Source: CAYOID01 sp964573115
Lineage (GTDB): Bacteria > Desulfobacterota > Desulfovibrionia > Desulfovibrionales > Desulfothermaceae
Assembly: GCA_964573115.1 (NCBI GenBank)
Contig: CAZNIP010000139.1
Location: 1-6,640 of the forward strand
Direction: 5' to 3'
DNA: 6,640 bases
Made by a program: the position numbers and the translations under genes. The notes beneath the pieces are model-generated. The model made no database searches, had not been told where the DNA came from, and saw only the letters and a list, made by a program, of their open reading frames with translations. Positions 1 to 5,644 of the stretch are shown here, piece after piece (the stretch's first letter is position 1; each line of letters starts with the position of its first letter).

Positions 1-216
1 CCGTCCAAAATAGATTCTGCCCGACTCCTGTGAAAATGCAAGTTCCCGCAATGCGCGGCTGGCCTGCAGTGGAAACCTCAAACCGTGCAATGGGTTATGG
101 CCGGACAGAAGACCATAGCGCCAACTGACAGCATGACCATCACCATTCTTGGCCGGGACACGACGAACAACCTGCCCCGGGCTTTTTTCATCCATCCATC
201 GGCATCAGCGGTCTGC

Positions 217-238
217 AAAAAATCCTGCCTGGACAGGA
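217..238 (-). terminator. Possible rho-independent terminator of the ars operon
   Basis: Read on the minus strand, TCCTG-TCCAGG-CAGGA forms a 5-bp stem with a 6-nt loop and is followed directly by TTTTTT. It lies about 170 nt beyond the stop codon of the last operon gene, in the right orientation to end that transcript. The stem is short and weak, so this is a candidate only. Confidence 0.35.
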
Positions 239-313
239 AGAGCGCGTGACGGGTTCACCTGCGTTTCGCCCTTGAAATGCATGAACGCTCTTGGGTCATT
301 GCCCATGGTCTCA

Positions 314-352
314 TGACGAGAAGAGCAGGGTATGGTCCTCCTCTTCTCGTCA
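314..352. repeat. Long hairpin downstream of the ars operon
   Basis: The arms TGACGAGAAGAG (314-325) and CTCTTCTCGTCA (341-352) are perfectly complementary over 12 bp. Inside the 15-nt loop, AGG and CCT could pair further past one mismatch. It starts 55 nt after the stop codon of the CPKC protein gene. No U-run follows on the minus strand, so it is not a classical intrinsic terminator. It could be a 3'-end stabilising structure, a factor-dependent terminator or a protein binding site. Confidence 0.6.
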
Positions 353-406
353 AGACTCCTTTCTGATCTTGCTTTTCTTTAACCGGTTCAGTGAACAAAA
401 GACGCG

Positions 407-643
407 TCAGCCTTTCTGAATCCAGCCCAGGATGTCTTCCTTGGTCGGCACCTTGCCCACGCACTTCACCTCGCCGTCGACCACCACGGACGGGGTGCCG
501 AAAACCCCATATTTGGCAATGTCCATGGAGTTGGTCACCTTTTCGACTGTGGCATCGGTTCCTGACTCCTGCACGGCTTCGTTGACGAGCCTGGCTGTCT
601 GCTCGCATTTGGGGCATCCAGGCCCCAGCACCTTGATATCCAT
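407..643 (-). CDS. Small thioredoxin-fold redox protein (CPKC active site)
   Basis: This 78-residue protein resembles the 'redox-active disulfide protein 2' family (TIGR00412 type), a minimal thioredoxin fold often encoded next to PF03773 permeases. The sequence shows a first beta strand (DIKVLGPG), the dithiol C10-P-K-C13, a helix, the cis-proline loop T50-P51-S52, and a C-terminal strand and helix ending in EDILGWIQKG. An extra cysteine, C61, sits after the cis-proline strand, where the family usually has a neutral residue. There is no signal peptide, so it should be cytoplasmic. The start is well supported: AAGGAGGT lies just before the ATG. It is the last gene of the ars operon, 23 nt after the CMD-like gene. 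By inference it provides or relays electrons to a partner in the operon, possibly ArsC or the CMD protein; the true partner cannot be read from sequence. Confidence 0.88.
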   Translation of the reverse strand: MDIKVLGPGCPKCEQTARLVNEAVQESGTDATVEKVTNSMDIAKYGVFGTPSVVVDGEVKCVGKVPTKEDILGWIQKG

Positions 644-666
644 GGGTCACCTCCTTGAAGGGTCGA

Positions 667-990
667 TTACTTCTGGCAATCGCATGTGATGTTCCCGGCA
701 ATGATCTCCTGCCAGTCGGCCAGGATGTCGTGGGTCCAGCAGTCGTCCGCCCCGGCCGCCTCTCGCATGACCAGGGCCAGGATGTAGGACAGCTCCTTCA
801 CCGTTGCCCCGGCCTCCAGAGCTTCCTTGAAGTGCTTCAGCACGCAGGGTTTTGACCTGGCCTTGATGGACAGGGCGAAGCAGATGAACTGGTAGGTCTT
901 TTCGTCAATGAGCCTCTTGTCCTTGTACAGGGCGTCCATCTCATCCAGCTTGTCCACGAACTCGGGAAAGAATTCAGCCAGCATGCGCAT
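667..990 (-). CDS. Carboxymuconolactone decarboxylase / AhpD-like protein, cysteine-rich
   Basis: This 107-residue all-helical protein has the CMD/AhpD-fold signature: a basic helix with KPC-VLKH at residues 47-53, then HFKEALEAGATVKELSYILALVM. The start at 990 is preferred over the longer reading from 1029 because AAAGGAG sits 6 nt before this ATG and the longer form would overlap the permease stop. In AhpD the active site is CxxC followed by H; here the first position is S46, so only C49 and H53 remain and classic disulfide peroxidase chemistry looks unlikely. Other cysteines are C36, C84 (C-W-T-H) and a C-terminal C103-D-C105 pair. The gene lies 31 nt after the permease and 23 nt before the CPKC protein, so all three are probably cotranscribed. 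A role in thiol redox or in handling a thiophilic metalloid is an inference; the substrate is unknown. Confidence 0.8.
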   Translation of the reverse strand: MRMLAEFFPEFVDKLDEMDALYKDKRLIDEKTYQFICFALSIKARSKPCVLKHFKEALEAGATVKELSYILALVMREAAGADDCWTHDILADWQEIIAGNITCDCQK

Positions 991-1021
991 ACGTGTCTCC
1001 TTTTTTTGAACATGAATAAGA

Positions 1022-2200
1022 TCAACCAAAGAGTGCCCCGTAGGTCATGCCCAGCACGGTGGACAGGACCACGATCAAACCGGCAAAGGTCCCGGTCTTT
1101 CTCCAGCCCATGACGCTGGCGATGACGATCAGGTTGGGCAGGGACAGGGCCGGGCCGGCCAGGAGCATGGTCAGGGCCGGACCCTGGCCCATGCCCGAAC
1201 CGAGCAGGCCCTGGAGGATGGGCACCTCGGTCAGGGTGGCAAAGTACATCAGGGCCGAGGCCAGGGCGGCAAAGAGGTTGGCCCACACAGAGTTGCCCCC
1301 GACAAGCTCGGCCACGAAGTGCTCGGGGATCAGGGCCTGGTGCCCGGGCCGGCCGAGGAAGAAGCCGGCAAAGAGGACCCCGGCAAAGAGCAGGGGGAAG
1401 ATCTGCTTCATGAAGCCCCACGTGGACTGAACCCAGTCCCCGAGCTCCTGGCGCTGGAACCAGGCCTTGAGCATGAAGCCCAGGACGATCAACAGGCCGG
1501 CGGTCACGAACCACTTGAGCTGAAAGATGGTCTGCCACAGCAGGTGGGCGTCCTGACTGGGTCTGGCAAAGGCGGCAAAGATGAGGATGAGCACCAGGAC
1601 CAGCATGTACAGGCCTTCCTGGAGCAGTGACCGGCCCTTGTCCCCCTCCTCCGGGAGGTGCATCTGGCACTCCTCGCGCTGGGCCTCCTCCTTGCAAAAG
1701 ATGAGGTGCATGGACAGGCCGATGATGGCCGCAAAAGCGATGGCCCCGATGGCCCTGGCCAACCCCAGCTGCCAGCCCAGGACCCGGGCGGTGAAGACGA
1801 TGGCCAGGACGTTGATGGCCGGGCCGGAATAGAGGAAGGCCGTGGCCGGGCCGATCCCGGCCCCCCGGGAGTAGATCCCGGCGAACAGGGGCAGGACCGT
1901 GCAGGAGCACACGGCCAGGATGGTCCCGGAAACCGAAGCCACGGAGTAGGACAGGAACTTGTTGGCCCTGGCCCCGAAGTACTTGATGACCGAGGCCTGG
2001 GACACGAACACGGCAATGGCCCCGGCGATGAAGAAGGCCGGGATGAGGCAGGTCAGGACATGCTCCCGGGCATACTCCTGGAGCATCATGAAGGCCTCCA
2101 GGCCGGCCTGGCGGATGAGGTCATGGTTCCAGGGCACAAAATAGGCCGCCAGAAAAAAGAGGATGAGCACCAGGAGCTTGGTTCGTTCTTTGATGTTCAT
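1022..2200 (-). CDS. PF03773 (DUF318/ArsP-YraQ type) permease
   Basis: This 392-residue integral membrane protein has about 8-10 hydrophobic segments in two similar halves. The first half carries the family hallmark A-V-C98-S-C100-T-V-L-P followed by G-P-A-I-N (126-130). The second half mirrors it with T-E-V-P, a glycine-rich stretch, G-P-A-L and L-P-N. A charged cytoplasmic loop (about 169-192) joins the halves. Campylobacter ArsP, of this family, exports trivalent organoarsenicals and has a similar CSC motif; other members have no proven substrate. Following arsR and arsC, it is most simply the operon's efflux pump in place of ArsB or Acr3, but that is inference. The start at 2200 is chosen because the membrane segment follows at once and GAGG lies 9 nt upstream; a longer frame to 2263 adds an unlikely leader. 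An 81-nt gap with an ArsR-like site separates it from arsC. Confidence 0.87.
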   Translation of the reverse strand: MNIKERTKLLVLILFFLAAYFVPWNHDLIRQAGLEAFMMLQEYAREHVLTCLIPAFFIAGAIAVFVSQASVIKYFGARANKFLSYSVASVSGTILAVCSCTVLPLFAGIYSRGAGIGPATAFLYSGPAINVLAIVFTARVLGWQLGLARAIGAIAFAAIIGLSMHLIFCKEEAQREECQMHLPEEGDKGRSLLQEGLYMLVLVLILIFAAFARPSQDAHLLWQTIFQLKWFVTAGLLIVLGFMLKAWFQRQELGDWVQSTWGFMKQIFPLLFAGVLFAGFFLGRPGHQALIPEHFVAELVGGNSVWANLFAALASALMYFATLTEVPILQGLLGSGMGQGPALTMLLAGPALSLPNLIVIASVMGWRKTGTFAGLIVVLSTVLGMTYGALFG

Positions 2201-2233
2201 GGAAAAAAACCTCGTGCGACTTTGTGTGCTTGC

Positions 2234-2249
2234 TTGGCAAAACAGCCAA
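2234..2249 (-). promoter_or_regulatory. Second ArsR-operator-like site before the permease gene
   Basis: On the minus strand the 16-mer TTGGCTGTTTTGCCAA lies 33 nt upstream of the permease start codon. It has the same TTGG-N8-CCAA frame as the site before arsR and matches it at 12 of 16 positions, including the asymmetric TTGCCAA end, in the same orientation. The arms can extend to TTGGC/GCCAA. I see no convincing -35/-10 pair next to it. It may be an internal ArsR control site, or a small mRNA hairpin. Confidence 0.4.
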
Positions 2250-2281
2250 AAATGAGACAACATCGGCCCTTGCGGATCACG

Positions 2282-2740
2282 TCAGGATGGTGGATCCCCA
2301 GGTTGTGGCCGACCGCCTTGAGCCAGCAGGCCGGGCAGGGTCATGACGAATGCATGAATCTCGTCCCTGACCCTGCGGTAGACGTCCAGACCGCTCTCTT
2401 GATCACCAGGGTTGGCGGTCAAAGAGGGTGGATCGTCGAAGCTCTTGTGGAACCGCTGCACTGGCCCTGGAAAAAAGGGGCAGCTCTCATTGGCGTGATC
2501 GCACAGGGTGATGACGGCATCAACATGCTTCACAGGAAGCTCGTCAACCGTCTTTGAAGACTGCCCGCTGATGTCCACCCCAGCCTCACCCATGACCTCC
2601 ACGGCCCTTGGATCGATGCCGTGCTTGACCACGCCGGCTGAAAAGGCCTCCACGCTGTTGCCGAACTCCTTGCGGGCCCAGCCTTCGGCCATCTGGCTTC
2701 GGCAGGCGTTTCCGGTGCACAAAAAGAGAACTCTTTTCAT
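2282..2740 (-). CDS. arsC: Arsenate reductase, low-molecular-weight phosphatase type
   Basis: This cytoplasmic 152-residue enzyme should reduce arsenate to arsenite. The N-terminal P-loop is C8-TGNAC-R14-S (CX5R). The resolving cysteines are C80 (ITLC) and C87 (ESCPFFPG), and the general acid is in F-D-D103-P. These correspond in spacing to C10, C82, C89 and the DP aspartate of the Staphylococcus aureus pI258 enzyme, which uses a triple-cysteine relay and is recycled by thioredoxin. All key residues are present, so it should be active. The C-terminus is about 15-20 residues longer than that enzyme and is rich in Gly and Pro (LLAQGGRPQPGDPPS), probably a disordered tail. AAGGA precedes the ATG at a normal distance. 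It lies 48 nt after arsR. The CPKC protein at the operon end is one possible reductant. The related LMW protein tyrosine phosphatases lack the C80/C87 pair, which favours arsenate reductase. Confidence 0.93.
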   Translation of the reverse strand: MKRVLFLCTGNACRSQMAEGWARKEFGNSVEAFSAGVVKHGIDPRAVEVMGEAGVDISGQSSKTVDELPVKHVDAVITLCDHANESCPFFPGPVQRFHKSFDDPPSLTANPGDQESGLDVYRRVRDEIHAFVMTLPGLLAQGGRPQPGDPPS

Positions 2741-2788
2741 AGGGTTCCTTCATTCATCAATGACCAGCACAACTCAAAGAAAGATCGT

Positions 2789-3121
2789 TCAGGCACCTTC
2801 GGTCTGCAGCCAGCTCAGCTGCCTCCGGACATTGGTCTTGACCATGTTTTCCAGGCAGCGGAAAAAATCCACCACACATGGCGCAGCCAGCCTGTAGTTC
2901 ACCTGGGTTCCCTGCTTTTCATAGTCCACGATCCCGGCTTCCTTGAGAATGGACAGATGCTTTGAGACTGTGGACATATCCGCCCCGATCATGTCTGTCA
3001 GCTCGCACACGCACCTGTCCTGCCTGGAGAGTTCGTCAACGATGAACAGCCTGGTGGGATGTCCCAGGGCCTTCATGATCCTGGCCCGCGGTTCGTAGCG
3101 ATCCCGAATGTCTGTGTTCAC
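2789..3121 (-). CDS. arsR: ArsR-family metalloregulatory repressor
   Basis: This 110-residue winged-helix repressor is first in the operon. The signature ALGHPTRLFIVDEL (18-31) leads into the helix-turn-helix around residues 38-62, with recognition helix STVSKHLSILKEAG. C37-V-C39 lies at the start of the DNA-binding helices, the position of the CVC As(III)/Sb(III) site of E. coli-type ArsR, so arsenite binding should release DNA. The wing is VDYEKQGTQVNYRL. Two further cysteines, C82 and C89, in the C-terminal helix could add ligands or form a second site. The start codon is GTG, supported by AAAGGGGG five bases upstream; no ATG alternative fits. By analogy it represses its own operon, and a TTGG-N8-CCAA dyad overlaps its likely promoter. 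It is transcribed divergently from the chemoreceptor gene. Confidence 0.93.
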   Translation of the reverse strand: MNTDIRDRYEPRARIMKALGHPTRLFIVDELSRQDRCVCELTDMIGADMSTVSKHLSILKEAGIVDYEKQGTQVNYRLAAPCVVDFFRCLENMVKTNVRRQLSWLQTEGA

Positions 3122-3139
3122 AGCGACCCCCTTTCTTAT

Positions 3140-3155
3140 TTGGCAATTTAACCAA
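3140..3155 (-). promoter_or_regulatory. Candidate ArsR operator
   Basis: The minus-strand 16-mer TTGGTTAAATTGCCAA is an inverted repeat with TTGG and CCAA arms and overlaps the proposed -10 box of the arsR promoter. That is the place where an ArsR dimer would block RNA polymerase. A near-copy occurs at 2234-2249, which strengthens the call. No binding data exist here; assignment to this ArsR is inferred from position. Confidence 0.5.
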
Positions 3156-3173
3156 TAATAGTTTGCCCGTCAA
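3146..3173 (-). promoter_or_regulatory. Likely sigma-70-type promoter of the ars operon
   Basis: On the minus strand TTGACG (3173-3168) is followed after 16 nt by TTAAAT (3151-3146). The -35 box matches 5 of 6 and the -10 box 4 of 6 consensus positions. The segment is AT-rich compared with its surroundings and ends 24 nt before the arsR start codon. An alternative TTGACT just upstream has no well-spaced -10. Confidence 0.45.
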
Positions 3174-3211
3174 GTCAATGCCTCCATATCTTCTGAAGAA
3201 TCCCTGGATCG

Positions 3212-3251
3212 ATTCAAATCAGATTTGAATGCATTCAAATCTGATTTGAAT
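3212..3251. promoter_or_regulatory. Perfect 40-bp palindrome, candidate enhancer (UAS)
   Basis: Two 19-bp dyads, ATTCAAATC-A-GATTTGAAT (3212-3230) and ATTCAAATC-T-GATTTGAAT (3233-3251), are joined by GC. Because the central bases are A and T, the whole 40 bp is also a perfect palindrome, and its inner 20 bp form a third dyad. The two dyad centres are 21 bp apart, two helical turns, so bound dimers would lie on the same face. The site lies about 109-148 bp upstream of the start of transcription expected from the sigma-54 promoter at 3334-3349, the usual place for a sigma-54 activator. It also lies 39 bp upstream of the ars -35 box, so an effect on that operon is possible. The binding protein is unknown. 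Confidence 0.75.
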
Positions 3252-3333
3252 ATGGCCTGTATCCCCCCTTTTCATGCCCCTTGACGACATCACAACTCTC
3301 TAAAACAAATGACTTTTTCAAAAATATCCTGGC

Positions 3334-3349
3334 TGGCATGACCCTTGCT
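3334..3349 (+). promoter_or_regulatory. Sigma-54 (RpoN) promoter of the chemoreceptor gene
   Basis: TGGCATG-ACCC-TTGCT matches the -24/-12 consensus TGGCACG-N4-TTGCW at all but one position, with the essential GG and GC exactly 12 bp apart. Transcription should begin near 3360, leaving a leader of about 58 nt. The palindrome about 130 bp upstream fits the required activator site. Confidence 0.75.
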
Positions 3350-3417
3350 TCACTGCAGAGCCTGGTAGGGTATCGTTTTTCATCGTGTTCGATTTCGGAA
3401 AAAGGAGAAGACAGCGG

Positions 3418-5484
3418 ATGTTCAAGAACATGAAACTCAGAAACAAGATCATGCTCCCGGTTTGCCTGCTGGTCCTGGTTATCTTTGCCGGGACCCTCGG
3501 GATCATCGTGACCCGGATGAGCGCAGAAATCGAAAATGAGGCCAAAGACAAGGCCAGCCGGATGTCCAAGGAGTTCGCCAATCAGTTCAAGGCCCAGCTT
3601 GAAAGGGGCTTGAACGAGGCCCGGACCCTGGCCAATTCCTTTGAAGGCATCAGATCCGGGACCGACAATGCGGGCCGGGTCATGATGGACTCCATGCTCC
3701 GAAAGGTCCTGGAGGACAACAAGGAATTGATCGGGGTGTGGACGTGCTGGGAGCCGAATGCCCTGGACAACAAGGACATGCTCTTTGAAAACGCCAAAGG
3801 ACATGATGCAACCGGCAGGTATGTCCCCTACTGGTACAGGTCGGGTGACAGCATCAGCGTGGAGCCTCTGCAGGGGTACACCAAAGAGGGAGCGGGGGAT
3901 TACTACCAGGTTCCCAAGCAAACCGGGAAGCCACGAATCTTTGATCCCTTCTTCTATGAGGTGGATGGCCAAAAGATCCTGATGACCACCATGGCCATAC
4001 CGGTTCACTTTAACGACAAGGTGGTCGCAGTCGTTGGTGTGGATATCGCTCTGGATGAATTTCAAAACGAGATTGAAAAGGTCAAGCCGTATGGAACAGG
4101 TTACGGATTCATGATCTCCCAGAGCGGTCAGCTCGTGGGGCATCCCCAAAAGGAGGTCCTGGGACAAAGTGTGGCCAAGTATTTTGACGAAGGTCAGGAA
4201 TTGGTCAACAAGGTGACCTCGGGCAATGTCTTCACGACGACCAAAAAGGCTGTCGGTGGGGAAAAGACCGATTCGTATTTTGTTGTCTCTCCTTTCAGCT
4301 TCTCTGGAGTCGATGCCACCTGGGGTTTCGGCATTTCCATCCCCATGGCCAAGGTCCTGGAAGCATCCAGGAACATGACCACTCTGTCAGCCATCATTGG
4401 TGTCCTGTCGGTCCTGCTCCTGGTGGCGGTCATCTTTTTCATCGCCAGGAGCATTGTCAGGCCCATCGAAAAAGGTGTTGCCTTTGCCAAGTCCATGTCC
4501 GAGGGCGATTTCACCCAGCGCCTCGACATCAGGCAAAAAGACGAAGTGGGGGTCCTGGCAGGGGCCTTGAACACCATGGTCGATAAGCTCGAAGAGGTTG
4601 TGGGCCAGGTCAGGGCCGCCACCGACAATGTCGCCTCCGGTTCAGAGGAAATGAGTTCCTCTTCAGAAGAACTCTCCCAGGGGGCCACGGAACAGGCCTC
4701 GAATATCGAGGAAGTTTCGAGCTCCATGGAGCAGATGGCGGCCAACATTCAGCAGAATACCGACAATGCCAGGGAAACTGAAAAGAAGGCCTTGAAGGCC
4801 TCCAGGGATGCAGAACAGGGTGGAAAGGCAGTGAACGACACGGTTCAGGCCATGCGGGATATTGCCGACAGGATCACGATCATCGAAGAGATCGCCAGGC
4901 AGACGAACCTCCTGGCCTTAAACGCTGCTATTGAAGCTGCCCGGGCAGGAGATGCCGGGAAAGGTTTTGCCGTGGTCGCCGCCGAAGTCCGCAAGCTGGC
5001 CGAGCGAAGCGGCAAGGCCGCCAATGAAATCAGCGAACTCTCCTCGTCAAGCGTGGACGTGGCCGAGCAGGCCGGGGACATGCTGACCAAGATGGTCCCT
5101 GACATCCAAAAAACCGCTGAACTCGTCCAGGAGATCACCGCATCCAGCAAGGAGCAGAACTCCGGGGCAGAGCAGGTGAACAAGGCGGTTCAGCAATTGG
5201 ATCATGTCATCCAGCAGAACGCTTCGGCTTCAGAGGAGATGGCTTCCACTGCTGAAGAGCTCTCCAGTCAGGCCCAGCAGCTGCAGGATGCCATGGAGTT
5301 CTTCAAGGTCAATGGCCATGGCGGCTCTTCGCCGGCCAGGGACTCCAGGATCCAGAAGGTTGAGAGGGTCAGCCCGAAGCAGCTGTCAGGAAAACCTCAG
5401 GCAGGTATTGAGTCCGGTCAGGCCAGGGGGATGAAGCTGGACATGAGCATGGACAGAGAAGACGAGGAGTTTGAAAGATACTAG
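3418..5484 (+). CDS. Methyl-accepting chemotaxis protein, dCache-type sensor
   Basis: This 688-residue inner-membrane receptor would signal to CheA/CheW. It has TM1 at about 10-32 and a periplasmic double-Cache-like domain at about 33-320, with GVWTCWEPN, YVPYWYRSGD, GDYYQVPKQTGKPR, LMTTMAIPV and VVGVDIALD motifs. TM2 is at about 321-343, HAMP at about 344-396 and the coiled-coil signalling domain at about 400-629. The tip (490-531) is nearly canonical (EEIARQTNLLALNAAIEAARAG). Against E. coli Tsr, recalled from memory, each arm lacks seven residues, which fits the 34H class. Methylation helices lie around 422-444 and 600-622. A flexible tail of about 50 residues ends in E-F-E-R-Y, an aromatic-x-x-aromatic tether for CheR/CheB/CheD. 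The ATG at 3418 has AAAGGAG 10 nt upstream; a GTG at 3385 in the same frame has no such site. The ligand cannot be assigned, and the full amino-acid-binding Cache motif is not evident. Confidence 0.95.
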   Translation: MFKNMKLRNKIMLPVCLLVLVIFAGTLGIIVTRMSAEIENEAKDKASRMSKEFANQFKAQLERGLNEARTLANSFEGIRSGTDNAGRVMMDSMLRKVLEDNKELIGVWTCWEPNALDNKDMLFENAKGHDATGRYVPYWYRSGDSISVEPLQGYTKEGAGDYYQVPKQTGKPRIFDPFFYEVDGQKILMTTMAIPVHFNDKVVAVVGVDIALDEFQNEIEKVKPYGTGYGFMISQSGQLVGHPQKEVLGQSVAKYFDEGQELVNKVTSGNVFTTTKKAVGGEKTDSYFVVSPFSFSGVDATWGFGISIPMAKVLEASRNMTTLSAIIGVLSVLLLVAVIFFIARSIVRPIEKGVAFAKSMSEGDFTQRLDIRQKDEVGVLAGALNTMVDKLEEVVGQVRAATDNVASGSEEMSSSSEELSQGATEQASNIEEVSSSMEQMAANIQQNTDNARETEKKALKASRDAEQGGKAVNDTVQAMRDIADRITIIEEIARQTNLLALNAAIEAARAGDAGKGFAVVAAEVRKLAERSGKAANEISELSSSSVDVAEQAGDMLTKMVPDIQKTAELVQEITASSKEQNSGAEQVNKAVQQLDHVIQQNASASEEMASTAEELSSQAQQLQDAMEFFKVNGHGGSSPARDSRIQKVERVSPKQLSGKPQAGIESGQARGMKLDMSMDREDEEFERY

Positions 5485-5509
5485 GCCTTGGCGGCTGCGG
5501 CCGCTCTTC

Positions 5510-5531
5510 CTGGTCCTCCATTGAGGACCGG
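5510..5531 (+). terminator. Hairpin just after the chemoreceptor gene
   Basis: GGTCCTC (5512-5518) and GAGGACC (5523-5529) pair perfectly around a CATT loop; one T-G and one C-G pair extend the stem to nine. It begins 25 nt after the stop codon. A clear U-run is missing, so termination here is possible but not proven. Confidence 0.35.
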
Positions 5532-5598
5532 ACCACGGCCTCTCAAGCCCTTCCATATTTTCCAGGGAGTCAACATGCCTGAGACGACCATCGAGCCC

Positions 5599-5628
5599 TT
5601 TCGGTCGGCCAGAGTCGGCCGACCGAAA
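5599..5628. repeat. 12-bp perfect inverted repeat between convergent genes
   Basis: TTTCGGTCGGCC (5599-5610) and GGCCGACCGAAA (5617-5628) form a very stable stem with loop AGAGTC. It lies about mid-way between the convergent chemoreceptor and panB genes, where a two-way terminator is expected. However, on both strands the T-run is on the 5' side and the A-run on the 3' side, the reverse of an intrinsic terminator. It may be a dispersed palindromic element or a binding site. Confidence 0.6.
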
Positions 5629-5644
5629 AAGTGTTGTCTCTTCG

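Larger units (their letters stand above)
1..406. other. Region without a convincing gene
   Basis: This is the sequence beyond the 3' end of the ars operon. No open frame here has recognisable protein content. It contains a 12-bp perfect inverted repeat (314-352) and a short hairpin followed by six T on the minus strand (217-238). One minus-strand frame is open from an ATG at 195 to the left edge (about 65 codons). It has no good ribosome binding site, its third-position GC is near 50% unlike the clear genes here, and it matches nothing I know, so I do not call it a gene. A GC-rich stem followed by six T on the plus strand (about 152-188) is too imperfect to assert as a terminator. Confidence 0.5.

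Noticed and set aside
152..188. Plus-strand terminator, CCGGG/CCCGG stem followed by six T
   Set aside because: Five-bp stem with an 18-nt loop and a bulge, and no supported plus-strand gene ends before it.
255..701. 148-codon minus-strand frame overlapping the CPKC gene
   Set aside because: Alternative frame across the hairpin and the real small gene; basic low-complexity product without a ribosome binding site.
837..1910. 357-codon minus-strand frame overlapping the permease and CMD genes
   Set aside because: It is an alternative frame of the GC-rich permease gene; its product is rich in Pro, Gly, Arg and His and has no domain, while the overlapping frame is a clear membrane protein.
1658..2557. 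299-codon plus-strand frame antisense to the permease and arsC
   Set aside because: Mirror frame caused by GC-biased third positions; low-complexity product, and it crosses two real genes.
3212..3251. CRISPR-like or insertion-sequence interpretation of the palindrome
   Set aside because: Only two units with a 2-bp gap, no spacers, no transposase and no target duplication; promoter context explains it better.
3281..3306. Sigma-70 promoter TTGACG...TAAAAC before the chemoreceptor
   Set aside because: The spacer is only 14 nt, too short; the sigma-54 element downstream is a much better match.
3235..4167. 310-codon minus-strand frame antisense to the chemoreceptor N-terminus
   Set aside because: It runs opposite a canonical receptor gene, covers the sigma-54 promoter and part of the palindrome, and its product shows no recognisable fold.
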